Shown one piece after another: positions 1 to 8,540 of a stretch of 64,000 bases of DNA. The notes beneath the pieces were generated by a model. That model saw only the letters and a program-made list of their open reading frames with translations, was not told the DNA's origin and searched no databases. Positions within the stretch are counted from its first letter, which is position 1. Every line of letters begins with the position of its first letter. Source of the stretch: Methylobacterium sp. J-070 (GTDB lineage: Bacteria > Pseudomonadota > Alphaproteobacteria > Rhizobiales > Beijerinckiaceae); the NCBI RefSeq assembly GCF_022829385.1, contig NZ_JAKSXX010000101.1, forward strand, positions 110,358 through 174,357, read 5' to 3'. The position numbers and the translations under genes were made by a program.

Positions 1-871
1 GGGTCAGCCCCCCGGAGATGTCCAAGGTCAGGTTCGGAAACGTGTAACCTGAGAACGTGTCGCCGCTCAGATCGACCGTCACGGTGTTGGGCGCTGCGGC
101 GCTCGCGCTCGGGGAGGTGAGCTTGCCGGTCGCGTCGAAAGCGAACGGCGTCGCCACGTCCGTCCAGGTCGGATTGCCCGTGGTGCCGCTGTCGTAGGAC
201 AGCTTCCACGTCGACCCCGTCGCGGTGCTGGTGAGCTGCGTCCAGCGCATGTTGATCGCCACGGGCGCGCCGCTGGGCGTGTAGGCGGTGATCGAGGGGC
301 CGGCGATGCTGTTCGGCGGGGTGGTCGACGCGCTCGTGGTCGGCGTCGCCGGCAGATTGGCCGCGTAGGTGACCGTCGTGGTGGGCTGGGCCGGCAGGAC
401 GGGGTTGCCGATCACGACCGGCCCAGAACTGGTGACCTGACCGGTGAGCGGGTCGAGATTGTTGCCGGTCAGGTAGCCGCCCGCGCCGTTCATCAGGTAA
501 CCGTCCGCCGTCGGGGCGAAGTCGCCCCTGCGCGTGTAGGCGTTGGTGCCGCCGAACGTGGCGGCCCCGTTCGCGTCACCCGTCTTCTGCACCACCGTGA
601 AGAAGCCCGTGCCGCTGATCGACATGTTGGTCGGCACGCTCGACGCCACGACATTGCCGGCGATCGTGTTGGTCAGCTGCGACTGGGCGAGCACAGAGCC
701 CGCGACTTCGCGCTTCGGTGTCGTTTCGGACATCATGTCGACGAAGCTGGTGTCGACGCGCTTGTATCCAGTCGTCTGCGAGTTCGCGATGTTCCCGGAA
801 ATGTTGCTGATGGCGTAGGACTGCGCCTGCAGTCCTGAGACCGAGGTCTGCAGGGCGGTGAAGAGGTCCAT
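1..871 (-). CDS. flgE: Flagellar hook protein FlgE, 3' end beyond window
   Basis: Reverse strand, ATG at 871; 290 residues are visible and the C-terminus lies outside the window. The N-terminus (MDLFTALQTSVSGLQAQSYA, then NISGNIANSQTTGYKR at about 22-37) is the rod/hook family signature that forms the axial coiled coil. A GTGFF motif near residue 85 marks the hook D1 region. The later segment (GPSITAYTPSGAPVAINMRW, then a lysine/serine-rich beta-rich stretch) fits the FlgE D2 domain rather than FlgF or FlgG, which are shorter. It would build the extracellular hook joining rod and filament. Low-complexity Thr/Ala/Pro stretches are usual for exported axial proteins. FlgE against another hook/basal-body paralogue rests on the D2-like region; the missing C-terminus prevents certainty. 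Confidence 0.82.
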   Translation of the reverse strand, partial: MDLFTALQTSVSGLQAQSYAISNISGNIANSQTTGYKRVDTSFVDMMSETTPKREVAGSVLAQSQLTNTIAGNVVASSVPTNMSISGTGFFTVVQKTGDANGAATFGGTNAYTRRGDFAPTADGYLMNGAGGYLTGNNLDPLTGQVTSSGPVVIGNPVLPAQPTTTVTYAANLPATPTTSASTTPPNSIAGPSITAYTPSGAPVAINMRWTQLTSTATGSTWKLSYDSGTTGNPTWTDVATPFAFDATGKLTSPSASAAAPNTVTVDLSGDTFSGYTFPNLTLDISGGLT

Positions 872-1183
872 GGCGAGCGATCCCGATGCGCGCCGCGACG
901 GCCCGCAGACCGTGGAGTTGGCAACCGCCGTGCCACCGCTAAGTCACTGACGGATCAGAGGTCGGCCGCCCTCGACCCGGCAGGCTTGACCCACCCGGCG
1001 GGCTGGCCCGGCAGATCCTGCCGGGCGGTGCCCGTCCGGCGCGTCCGCGCGGGGCGGCCGGCGTTTACAGCGTGTTATCCGGCGCGTGCGAGGGTCGTGC
1101 GCGGACAGGGTCGTGCGCGGACCGGGATCGGGTGCGGAGCGTCCGGTCCGGTACGCGTGGGACGGATTTCGGATCTCGGGATC
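872..1183. other. Intergenic gap between flgE and BLUF gene
   Basis: This 312-base divergent spacer must hold the promoters for flgE (reverse) and the BLUF gene (forward). I see no convincing coding frame. The only clear structure is a perfect 16-base tandem duplication at 1091-1122, listed separately. Confidence 0.5.
1091..1122. repeat. 16-bp perfect tandem duplication
   Basis: The unit AGGGTCGTGCGCGGAC occurs twice back to back (1091-1106 and 1107-1122), about 60 bases before the BLUF start codon. It could be a duplicated protein-binding site or a slippage product; nothing else in the sequence decides this. Confidence 0.85.
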
Positions 1184-1651
1184 ATGCGGGCGAAACGGAC
1201 GAGCCTCGTCCACATCATCTACTTCTCGCGCCTGAACCTGTCGTCGGACCCGGCCAAGCGGTCCGAGCAGATCGGCGAGATCGGGCGGACGGCGCAGAAG
1301 AAGAACGAGTTCGCGGTGATCACCAGCTTCCTGGTCATCGAGGGCAACTTCGCCTGCCAGGTGATCGAGGGCGAGCGCTCGTCGGTGCACGAGACCTTCG
1401 ACCGGATCAGCGCCGACACCCGCCACCGGGACGTCCAGATCAGCGAGTGGCGCGAGATCGCCAAGCGGGAATTCGTCCACTCCTTCAAGAGCGCCCAGCG
1501 CACGGCGGCCAACGACACGCTGTTTGCCAAGGCCAATCTGCTGCCTATGCTCCAACGCGGCACGCCGAAGGCCTCGGCGATCCACGGTCTGTGCCTGTTG
1601 TTGCAATCCGACACGATGACCCGCCAGGGCATCGACCACCTCTTCGTCTGA
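1184..1651 (+). CDS. BLUF-domain blue-light sensor
   Basis: 155 residues, a short BLUF protein of the PixD/BlrB kind that binds FAD and senses blue light. The residues that contact flavin in known BLUF domains are all present at the expected places: Tyr13 (HIIYFSRLN), Asn41 (KKNEF) and Gln59 (FACQVIEGE), with the 18-residue Asn-Gln spacing seen in PixD. The conserved later block DTRHRDVQISEW and the FVHSF motif follow. No output domain is fused; only a short helical C-terminal cap is present. The frame is open upstream to 986, but homology begins just after the ATG at 1184, so that start is preferred. The stop lies 8 bases before a response-regulator gene, so the two are probably co-transcribed and work together. 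Confidence 0.9.
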   Translation: MRAKRTSLVHIIYFSRLNLSSDPAKRSEQIGEIGRTAQKKNEFAVITSFLVIEGNFACQVIEGERSSVHETFDRISADTRHRDVQISEWREIAKREFVHSFKSAQRTAANDTLFAKANLLPMLQRGTPKASAIHGLCLLLQSDTMTRQGIDHLFV

Positions 1652-1659
1652 GCCGAGCG

Positions 1660-2118
1660 ATGTCCGAGAGCGATACGCCCCCGATCCTCATCGTCGACGA
1701 CCAGGAGAAGCTCCTGCGCCTCATCGTGATGCTGATGACCCGGATCGGATTCCCGGATGTCGAGGGCGTCACCAGCGGGCCCGAGGCGCTGGAGCGGCTT
1801 CGGCAGCGCCGCTACGCCCTGGTGATCTCCGACCTCGACATGGAGCCGATGGACGGCCTCAGCCTCCTGCGCGAGATCCGCGCCGACGACGCGCTGATGA
1901 ACACGCCCTTCATGCTCACCGAATCGTCCTTCGACTTCGAGGACATCAACCTCGCCCACCAGGCGGGGGCGGACGCCTTCATCCTCAAGCCGTTCGACAT
2001 GGCGGTGCTGAAGGCGAAGCTGAAGCAGGTGCTCAACCGCAAGCCGCGCCGGCGCGAGGCGCCGATGGCGGCGGAATCATCCCTGAGCGTGGAATTTCCG
2101 ATGCTGGGGAAGTTCTGA
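1660..2118 (+). CDS. Single-domain response regulator, partner of BLUF gene
   Basis: 152 residues holding one receiver domain. The acidic pocket is DD at 13-14, the phospho-acceptor is Asp58 (LVISDLDMEPMDG), a switch Thr is in FMLTES, and the conserved Lys is in FILKPFD. A basic stretch (RKPRRREA) and about 20 residues without a recognisable output domain follow, so it acts through protein contacts, like CheY. It sits 8 bases after the BLUF gene, with no kinase gene adjacent. Two routes are possible: a direct BLUF-regulator contact, as in PixD-PixE, or phosphorylation by a kinase encoded elsewhere. Proximity to flgE makes a motility role conceivable, but that is inference. Confidence 0.88.
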   Translation: MSESDTPPILIVDDQEKLLRLIVMLMTRIGFPDVEGVTSGPEALERLRQRRYALVISDLDMEPMDGLSLLREIRADDALMNTPFMLTESSFDFEDINLAHQAGADAFILKPFDMAVLKAKLKQVLNRKPRRREAPMAAESSLSVEFPMLGKF

Positions 2119-2262
2119 GAGAAGTCAGACCGGGCATCCAGCACCCTCAACCGCGTCCCGAGATGCCGACGCGACCGCCGCGCTGCCCGACGGGCACCCG
2201 CGTTGCCCGCGGATGCGGGCACCTTAGACAAGGGCGGCGGCGGCATCAGGCGCGGGACCGCC

Positions 2263-3876
2263 TCAGGCCGCCCGCTTCTGGTAATCCTTCACGTCGGTGA
2301 AGCGCACCGCCGGGTAGCGCTCCTCCTCGTAGCGGAGCGAGAACGCCGTGGTCGCCATGAAGACCGGGGCCCCGTCGAGGTCCTTGGCCATGGCCGAGCC
2401 GTGCGAATCGATGAACTTGTCGAGCTCCGCCTCCGAGTCCGAAGACACCCAACGGCAGACCGAGAACCGCGAGGTCTCGTAGTCCACCGGCAGGCCGTAC
2501 TCCGCCTGCAGGCGCTCCTTGAGCACGTCGAGCTGCAGCGCGCCGACCACGCCGACGATCGCCTGGCTGCCGTCCTGCGGGATGAACACCTGGACGACGC
2601 CCTCCTCGCCCATCTGCTGGAGCGCCTCGCGCAGCTTCTTGGCCTTCATGGCGTCGGTGAGCTTGATCCGGCGCAGGAGTTCGGGGGCGAAGCTCGGGAC
2701 GCCGCGGAACAGCAGATCCTCGCCCTCGGTCAGCGTATCGCCGATGCGCAGCGTGCCGTGGTTCGGGATGCCGACCACGTCGCCGGCATAGGCCTCGTCG
2801 GCGATGGCCCGATCCTGCGCGAAGAAGAATTGCGGCGCCGAGAGCGAGATCGGTTTGCCGGTCCGCACCAGCCGGGCCTTCATGCCCCGGTTGAGCTTGC
2901 CCGAGCAGACCCGCATGAAGGCGATCCGGTCCCGGTGGTTCGGGTCCATGTTCGCCTGAATCTTGAACACGAAGCCGGTCATGCGCGGCTCGGTGGGCTC
3001 GACCAGGCGCTTGTCGGCGTCCTGGCCGCGCGGCGGCGGCGCAACCTTGGCGAGACCGTCGATGAGATCGCGCACGCCGAAATTGCGCAGCGCCGAGCCG
3101 AAGAACACCGGTGTCAGGTGGCCCTCGCGGAACGCGTCGAGGTCGAATGGCTTCAGCCCGCCCTCGGCGAGCTCCACCTCTTCGCGCCACGCGTCGGCCG
3201 CGCCGTTCTCGGTGAGGAGCTCGTCGAACAGCGGATCCTGCGGGCCCGACACCGTGACCATCCCGGCATCCTCGGCGGCGTCGAGCCGGCGCACGCGGTT
3301 GCCGCCGAGTTCGTATGTGCCGGAGAAGTTGCGGCCGGTGCCGATCGGCCACGTGACCGGGGCGACGTCGAGCGCCAGCGTCTTCTCGATCTCGTCGAGC
3401 AGCTCGAACGGGTCGCGGGCCTCGCGGTCGAGCTTGTTGACGAAGGTGACGATGGGGATGTCCCGCAGGCGGCAGACCTCGAACAGCTTGCGCGTGCGCG
3501 CCTCGATGCCCTTGGCGGCGTCGATCACCATCACGGCCGAATCGACCGCGGTCAGCGTCCGGTAGGTGTCCTCGGAGAAGTCCTCGTGGCCGGGCGTGTC
3601 GAGCAGGTTGAAGACGCAGTCGCCGTACTCGAAGGTCATCACCGAGGTGACGACCGAGATGCCGCGCTCCTTCTCGATGCCCATCCAGTCGGAGCGGGTC
3701 GAGACCCGGTTGCGCTTGGCCTTGACCTCGCCGGCGAGCTGGATCGCGCCGCCGAACAGCAGCAGCTTCTCGGTGAGCGTGGTCTTGCCCGCGTCCGGGT
3801 GCGAGATGATCGCGAAGGTGCGCCGCCGCGACACCGGATCGGCCGGCTTCGCCTCGGTCTTGGTCTGCATCAGCAT
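2263..3876 (-). CDS. prfC: Peptide chain release factor 3
   Basis: 537 residues, close to the usual RF3 length of about 530. RF3 is a translational GTPase that uses GTP to remove RF1/RF2 from the ribosome after peptide release. The GTPase motifs are clear: P-loop HPDAGKTT (26-33), DTPGHEDF (G3) and NKLDRE (G4), followed by EF-Tu-like domain II and the RF3 C-terminal domain (FMATTAFSLRYEEERYPAVR). The start is placed at the ATG of MLMQTKTEAKPADP (3876); a second ATG two codons on (3870) is equally possible. The frame stays open far upstream, but that extension is arginine/proline-rich and not conserved-looking. It stands alone on the reverse strand. Confidence 0.96.
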   Translation of the reverse strand: MLMQTKTEAKPADPVSRRRTFAIISHPDAGKTTLTEKLLLFGGAIQLAGEVKAKRNRVSTRSDWMGIEKERGISVVTSVMTFEYGDCVFNLLDTPGHEDFSEDTYRTLTAVDSAVMVIDAAKGIEARTRKLFEVCRLRDIPIVTFVNKLDREARDPFELLDEIEKTLALDVAPVTWPIGTGRNFSGTYELGGNRVRRLDAAEDAGMVTVSGPQDPLFDELLTENGAADAWREEVELAEGGLKPFDLDAFREGHLTPVFFGSALRNFGVRDLIDGLAKVAPPPRGQDADKRLVEPTEPRMTGFVFKIQANMDPNHRDRIAFMRVCSGKLNRGMKARLVRTGKPISLSAPQFFFAQDRAIADEAYAGDVVGIPNHGTLRIGDTLTEGEDLLFRGVPSFAPELLRRIKLTDAMKAKKLREALQQMGEEGVVQVFIPQDGSQAIVGVVGALQLDVLKERLQAEYGLPVDYETSRFSVCRWVSSDSEAELDKFIDSHGSAMAKDLDGAPVFMATTAFSLRYEEERYPAVRFTDVKDYQKRAA

Positions 3877-4070
3877 GGAGCGAACGCTCTGGGTCGGCGG
3901 GACGTGGCGGCGCGCGGGGCGCGCGCGGTCTCGGACGATGGATCTCGGGATCGTGTAGCGGCAAGGCCCGATATTGGCAAAGACGCCGGCATCATGGGGC
4001 GGCCTTTCAGGTCCGGTACAGGGGCGCGGCCCGACGCTCCCCCGACCGATCCACGCTTCGCGAGGCTCCG

Positions 4071-5600
4071 ATGTCGCGGGCCGCAGCACGCTGTTCTCTG
4101 GTCGCCGCCCTGCTCCTGGCCTCGGCGAGCCCCGGGCCCCGTGCGGCCGATGCGCCGCCGCCCGGCGTGGCGGCCGATGCCGCATTCCTGAACGCGCTGA
4201 CCTGGGGCGTCACGCCCTCGGCCTTCGCGCGGCTCGAGGCCGAGGGCCGGACGCGCTGGCTGCACGCGCAGCTGCATCCGCCGGCCGAGACGCGCCTGCC
4301 ACCGGCCGCGCAGGCCGAGGTCGACGCGCTGACGCCGCCCGGCAGCCTGTTCGCGCGCGCCCAGGCGCTGGACGCGCAGGCCAAGGCCGCCAAGGAGCTG
4401 GCCGATCCCGAGGCCAGGAAGGCCGCCGAGCAGGCGTTCCAGGCCGCGCTGAACACGGCTGCGCGGAACGCCGCCTCCGCCTGGGTGCTGCGGGCGCTCT
4501 ACAGCCCGGACCAGCTGCGCGAGCGGCTGACGTGGTTGTGGTTCAACCGGTTCAACGTCCACCAGGGCAAGTCGACCCTGCGGGCCGCGGTGGGCGACTA
4601 TCTCGACACGGCGATCCGCCCGCACGTGCTCGGGCATTTCCGCGACCTGCTGATGGCGAGCCTGCGCCACCCGGCCATGCTGCGCTACCTCGACAACGAC
4701 GCCAACGCGGCGGGCCACCTGAACGAGAACTACGCCCGCGAGATCATGGAGCTGCACACGATGGGCGTCGGCTCCGGCTACAGCCAGAGCGACGTGGAGG
4801 CGCTGGCCCGGATCCTGAGCGGGGTCGGCATCGACCTGAAGCCAGAGGATCCAAAACTCCGCCCCGAGCACGCCGCCGAATACCGCCGCGACGGCCTGTT
4901 CGCGTTCAACCCGAACCGGCACGATTACGGCGACAAGATCCTTCTCGGGACGCGTATCCAAGGCCGCGGCTGGGCCGAGATCGAGGAGGCGGTGGACCTG
5001 ATCGCCCGCCATCCCGCCACCGCCGCGAACGTCTCCCGGGCGCTCGCCACCTACTTCCTCGGCCAGGTGCCGGACGACGCGCTGGTGGCGCGGCTGGCCG
5101 CCGTCTTCGGGCGCACGGACGGCGACATCGCCGCGGTGATGGAAGCGCTGGTGCGAGAGCCGACCTTCGCGGCCGGCCGGAGCGAGGCGTTCAAGGATCC
5201 GGTGCGCTATGTCCTCTCGGCCCTGCGCATGGCCTACGACGACCGGGTGATCCTCAATGCCGGCCCGGTGCTCGGCTGGCTCAACCGCCTCGGCGAGGGC
5301 CTGTTCAACCGCTCGACGCCGGACGGCTACCCCCTCGATGCGGCGGCTTGGAGCGGGCCGGGCCAGCTCGCGACGCGGTTCGAGATCGCCCGGCAGATCG
5401 GCTCCGGTCCGGCCGGCCTGTTCAAGCCCGCAGGACCCGACCAGCCCGAGCAGCCGGGCTTCCCGGTGATCGCCAACGGGCTCTACTTCTCCGCGCTGTC
5501 GGCCACCCTCTCGGCCTCGACGCGGGCGGCGCTCGCCCAGGCGGTCTCGCCCCAGGACTGGAACACGCTCTACCTCGCCTCGCCGGAATTCATGCGATGA
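4071..5600 (+). CDS. DUF1800 family exported protein
   Basis: 509 residues with an N-terminal Sec-type signal (about 1-26: basic RAAAR, hydrophobic SLVAALLLASA, cleavage near PRAAD). The body matches DUF1800, including LNENYAREIMELHTMGVG, DVEALARILSG and the FNPNRHDYGDK region. The biochemical role of DUF1800 proteins is not settled; they are periplasmic or secreted and are almost always encoded next to a DUF1501 protein, as here. The stop overlaps the ATG of the next gene (ATGA), which indicates translational coupling and joint function. The early Ala/Glu-rich stretch (about 90-125) is probably helical. Confidence 0.88.
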   Translation: MSRAAARCSLVAALLLASASPGPRAADAPPPGVAADAAFLNALTWGVTPSAFARLEAEGRTRWLHAQLHPPAETRLPPAAQAEVDALTPPGSLFARAQALDAQAKAAKELADPEARKAAEQAFQAALNTAARNAASAWVLRALYSPDQLRERLTWLWFNRFNVHQGKSTLRAAVGDYLDTAIRPHVLGHFRDLLMASLRHPAMLRYLDNDANAAGHLNENYAREIMELHTMGVGSGYSQSDVEALARILSGVGIDLKPEDPKLRPEHAAEYRRDGLFAFNPNRHDYGDKILLGTRIQGRGWAEIEEAVDLIARHPATAANVSRALATYFLGQVPDDALVARLAAVFGRTDGDIAAVMEALVREPTFAAGRSEAFKDPVRYVLSALRMAYDDRVILNAGPVLGWLNRLGEGLFNRSTPDGYPLDAAAWSGPGQLATRFEIARQIGSGPAGLFKPAGPDQPEQPGFPVIANGLYFSALSATLSASTRAALAQAVSPQDWNTLYLASPEFMR

Positions 5601-6784
5601 ACCGTCGCGACCTGATCCGCGCCTCCGCGGCGCTCGGCCTGTCCTCGGTGGCCGGCCGCGTCTGGGCGACCCCGAAGGCCGACGCGCGCCTCCTCGTGGT
5701 GTTCCTGCGCGGCGCCTACGACGCCGCCAACGTGGTGATCCCCACCGGCAGCGACTTCTATTACCGGTCGCGGCCGAACCTCGCGATCGCCCGGCCCGAC
5801 GCCGCGGACCTTAAGACCGCGGCGACCCTTGACGCAGACTGGAGCCTGCATCCGGCCCTGCGCGAGACGATCCTGCCGCTCTACGCGTCGGGACAGGCGG
5901 CCTTCGTGCCCTTCGCCGGCACCGACGACCTCACGCGCAGCCATTTCGAGACCCAGGACACGATCGAGATGGGGCAGACGGTGGGGGCCGCCCGCGACTA
6001 CAATTCCGGCTTCATGGCGCGGCTGGCTGCGGAGCTGACCCGGGTCCGGCCGATCGCCTTCACCGACCAGATGCCGCTGATCTTCCGGGGCGGCGAGACC
6101 GTGCCGAACGTCGCCATCAACGGTGTCGGCAAGCCCGGCATCGACGACCGGCAGGCGCGCCTCATCGCCGCCATGTACAGCGACACCAAGCTTGCGGCCG
6201 CGGTGTCCGAGGGGTTCCGCGTGCGCGACGCGGTCTACCAGTCGATCTCCGACCATGCCGGCCAGGCCGACCGCGGGGCGGTCTCGCCCAAGGGCTTCGA
6301 GCTGTCGGCCCGGCGCATCGGCCGCCTGATGCGCGAGACCTTCAATCTCGGGTTCGTGGATGTCGGCGGCTGGGACACCCACGTGAACCAGGGCGCGGGC
6401 GCGGGCTACCTCGCCGACCGGCTGGGCGAGCTGGGGCGCGGTCTCGCCGGCTTCGTCGCGGAGATCGGGCCGGGCTGGTCGGACACGGTCGTGGTGGTGC
6501 TGTCGGAGTTCGGCCGCACCTTCCGGGAGAACGGCAACCGCGGCACCGACCACGGCCACGGCAGCGCCTACTGGATCCTCGGCGGCGGCGTCCGCGGCGG
6601 CCGCATCGCCGGGCCGCAGGTGCGGGCCGACGAGGCGCACCTGTTCCAGAACCGGGACTACCCGGTGCTCACCGACTACCGGGCCTTGCTCGGCGGGCTG
6701 TTCCGAAAGCTCTACGGCCTCGACCAGGCGAGCCTGCGCCGGATCTTTCCGAGTGCCGACCCGGCGGAGCTGGCGCTCTTGTAG
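5597..6784 (+). CDS. DUF1501 family Tat-exported protein
   Basis: 395 residues. The N-terminus MNRRDLIRASAALGLSSVAG is a twin-arginine signal (RRDLIR), so the protein is exported folded. DUF1501 proteins belong to the alkaline-phosphatase/sulfatase-like superfamily. The blocks expected are present: FLRGAYDAAN, GGWDTHVNQGAG (about 260) and SEFGRTFRENGN followed by GTDHGHGSAYWILGG, which carry the Asp/His residues typical of metal ligands in that fold. The start is set by the ATGA overlap with the DUF1800 gene. The pair is a common unit of unknown substrate. Downstream lies a large palindromic repeat and then a convergent aldolase gene. Confidence 0.9.
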   Translation: MNRRDLIRASAALGLSSVAGRVWATPKADARLLVVFLRGAYDAANVVIPTGSDFYYRSRPNLAIARPDAADLKTAATLDADWSLHPALRETILPLYASGQAAFVPFAGTDDLTRSHFETQDTIEMGQTVGAARDYNSGFMARLAAELTRVRPIAFTDQMPLIFRGGETVPNVAINGVGKPGIDDRQARLIAAMYSDTKLAAAVSEGFRVRDAVYQSISDHAGQADRGAVSPKGFELSARRIGRLMRETFNLGFVDVGGWDTHVNQGAGAGYLADRLGELGRGLAGFVAEIGPGWSDTVVVVLSEFGRTFRENGNRGTDHGHGSAYWILGGGVRGGRIAGPQVRADEAHLFQNRDYPVLTDYRALLGGLFRKLYGLDQASLRRIFPSADPAELALL

Positions 6785-6835
6785 AGAGGCGGCGCCGAAG
6801 CGAGCGGGCTAAAGACTCAGGAAAAAGCGCGGGCG

Positions 6836-7019
6836 CCCTCTCCCTTCCCCCTCTGCGGGGAAGGGTGGCCCCTGCGTCGGCAGGGGTCGGGAGAGGGGTG
6901 CGCGGCTTCAGGAAAGACCGCGACCGGCACGGCGGGCAAAACCTGATCCTGCGTCGTCGCTCCCCTCGCCCACCCCCTTTCGCAGGCCACCCTCCACCGC
7001 AGAGGGGGGGGAGGGAGAG
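6836..7019. repeat. GC-rich palindromic intergenic repeat, copy A
   Basis: A pair of G/C-run hairpins facing each other. The left half is CTCCCTTCCCCCTCTGCGGG with GGAAGGGTGG, then CCCCTGCGTCGGCAGGGG and GGGAGAGGGG. About 60 unrelated bases follow, then the mirrored half (CCACCCTCCACCGCAG, GGGGGGGAGGGAGAG). The same layout recurs at 39606-39770, and a 22-base core recurs at 9360-9381. It lies between convergent genes, so transcription termination or mRNA 3'-end protection is a reasonable guess. Confidence 0.75.
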
Positions 7020-7170
7020 ACGCCGAGCCGCTTCTCTGAGGAGGTCGCCCCATCCCACGCCGATGTCGAGAACCCGGGATGCGTGAGCCTGCCGTGAACG
7101 GTTGAATGGCCAGGTCCGGGTGCTGGAACGCAAGCAGGGCCAAGAACCGGATTTCCTGGCGTCCGCCCGG

Positions 7171-8217
7171 TCAGGCCGCCGCGGCCGCCAGCGCGCGCAG
7201 GTCGCCGACCAGCTCGTCCACCCGCTCGGGCCGGGCATCCCAGGCGAACATGAACCGCGCTCCGCCGCCGATGAAGGTGTAGAACCGCCAGCCCCGGGCC
7301 CGCAGGCCCTCCATGGTGGCGGGGGGCATGGTCAGGAAGACGGCGTTGGCCTCCACGGGGAACAGCGCCCGCACCCCCGGCAGCCCGGCGACGGATGCGG
7401 CGAAGCGGCGGGCGCAGGCATTTCCGTGGGTCGCGTTGGCCAGCCACGCGCCGCTCTCCAGCATGCCGACCCACGGCGCCGCCAGGAAGCGCATCTTCGA
7501 GGCGAGCTGTCCGGCCTGCTTGCACCGGTAGCCGAAATCCTCCGCGAGCTTGGGATCGAAGAACACCACCGCCTCGCCGGCATGCATGCCGTTCTTGGTG
7601 CCGCCGAAGCACAGCACGTCGATGCCGGCCCGCCAGGTCATGTCCGCCGGGCTGCAGCCGAGGCTCGCGCAGGCGTTGGCGAAGCGCGAGCCGTCCATGT
7701 GCAGCGCGAGGCCGAGAGCCCGACAGGTCTCCGACAGGGCCCGCAGTTCGGCCAATGTATAGACCTGTCCGGTCTCGGTCGGCTGCGTGATCGTGACCAC
7801 CCGGGGCCGCGGGAAATGGATGTCGGTGCGGTTGGCGGCGAGGCCGCGGATCGCCTCCGGGGTGAGTTTGCCCCCCTCGGTCCGGACCGTCAGCAGCTTG
7901 GAGCCGTTGGAGAAGAATTCCGGCGCCCCGCACTCGTCGGTCTCGACATGGGCCGAGTCGGCGCAGATCACGCTGTGGTAGGATTGACAGAGCGCGGCCA
8001 GGGCCAGGGCGTTGGCCGCCGTGCCGTTGAAGGCGAAGAACACCTCGCACCCGGTCTCGAACAGGCGGCGGAACGCGTCCGCGGCCCGGACCGTCCAGGC
8101 ATCCTCGCCGTAGGCCGGCGCGTGTCCGCGATTGGCCGCCTCCATGGCGGCCCAGGCCTCCGGGCAGATGCCGGAGTAGTTGTCGCTGGCGAATTGCTGC
8201 GAGTCGTCGTGCTGCAT
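7171..8217 (-). CDS. ltaE: Low-specificity L-threonine aldolase
   Basis: 348 residues, the usual size. A PLP-dependent fold-type I enzyme that splits L-threonine or L-allo-threonine to glycine and acetaldehyde. The PLP lysine is Lys208 in CFGGTKNGMHAGEAV. Other family blocks are FASDNYSGICPE at the N-terminus, FNGTAANALAL (phosphate binding), HVETDECGAPEF and LHMDGSRFANAC (the Asp that holds the pyridine nitrogen). It starts at the ATG at 8217 and ends convergently with the DUF1501 gene across a repeat. In a methylotroph such an enzyme may help balance glycine pools, but nothing nearby points to a specific pathway. Confidence 0.93.
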   Translation of the reverse strand: MQHDDSQQFASDNYSGICPEAWAAMEAANRGHAPAYGEDAWTVRAADAFRRLFETGCEVFFAFNGTAANALALAALCQSYHSVICADSAHVETDECGAPEFFSNGSKLLTVRTEGGKLTPEAIRGLAANRTDIHFPRPRVVTITQPTETGQVYTLAELRALSETCRALGLALHMDGSRFANACASLGCSPADMTWRAGIDVLCFGGTKNGMHAGEAVVFFDPKLAEDFGYRCKQAGQLASKMRFLAAPWVGMLESGAWLANATHGNACARRFAASVAGLPGVRALFPVEANAVFLTMPPATMEGLRARGWRFYTFIGGGARFMFAWDARPERVDELVGDLRALAAAAA

Positions 8218-8404
8218 CGGCGCAGCCTAGAGCCGCCGCCGAGCGCGTTGCAATCGGCCCGGGCTGCAAATCGTGGGCACACAGGGCTGGCGTGCATCGG
8301 ACCGGTCGCAGTCTCCGAGCATGAACGATCGACGCGGCGACGGCGAAGATCGGTCGTGCGAAGCTGTTGGAACTGGTTCGCGCTTGGTGTAGAAGGCGCG
8401 CCAA

Positions 8405-8493
8405 GGCGTGGGCTCCACGCCGATTCGGAAACCGACGTTCCCGTCCCTCCCGGGTTCATCCCGGGCGAGGGACGTTGCCGGTTTCCAGATCGG
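8405..8493 (+). promoter_or_regulatory. Structured leader of rpsU: two mutually exclusive hairpins
   Basis: Upstream of rpsU lie a perfect 7-bp hairpin (GGCGTGG 8405-8411, loop GCT, CCACGCC 8415-8421) and a long imperfect hairpin at 8420-8493. In the second, CCGATT pairs with GATCGG and GGAAACCG (8427-8434) with CGGTTTCC (8479-8486); further in, CGTCCCT pairs with AGGGACG (8468-8474), capped by CCCGGG/CCCGGG around TTCAT. The two structures share bases 8420-8421. The rest of the 8218-8540 gap shows no gene. This looks like a cis-acting RNA element or a binding site for S21; function is inferred. Confidence 0.6.
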
Positions 8494-8540
8494 CGGCGGG
8501 CTGCGCGAGCCCAAAATTCAGGTCCAGAGGATCAAGTCCG

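Noticed and set aside
2203..4191. A forward-strand open frame of 662 codons antisense to prfC
   Set aside because: The opposite strand encodes RF3 with all GTPase motifs; the forward translation has shadow-frame composition.
8442..8474. Possible tRNA (GGGTTCATCCC resembles a T-arm)
   Set aside because: No acceptor stem, anticodon arm or D-arm can be fitted; the sequence is better explained as the tip of the rpsU leader hairpin.
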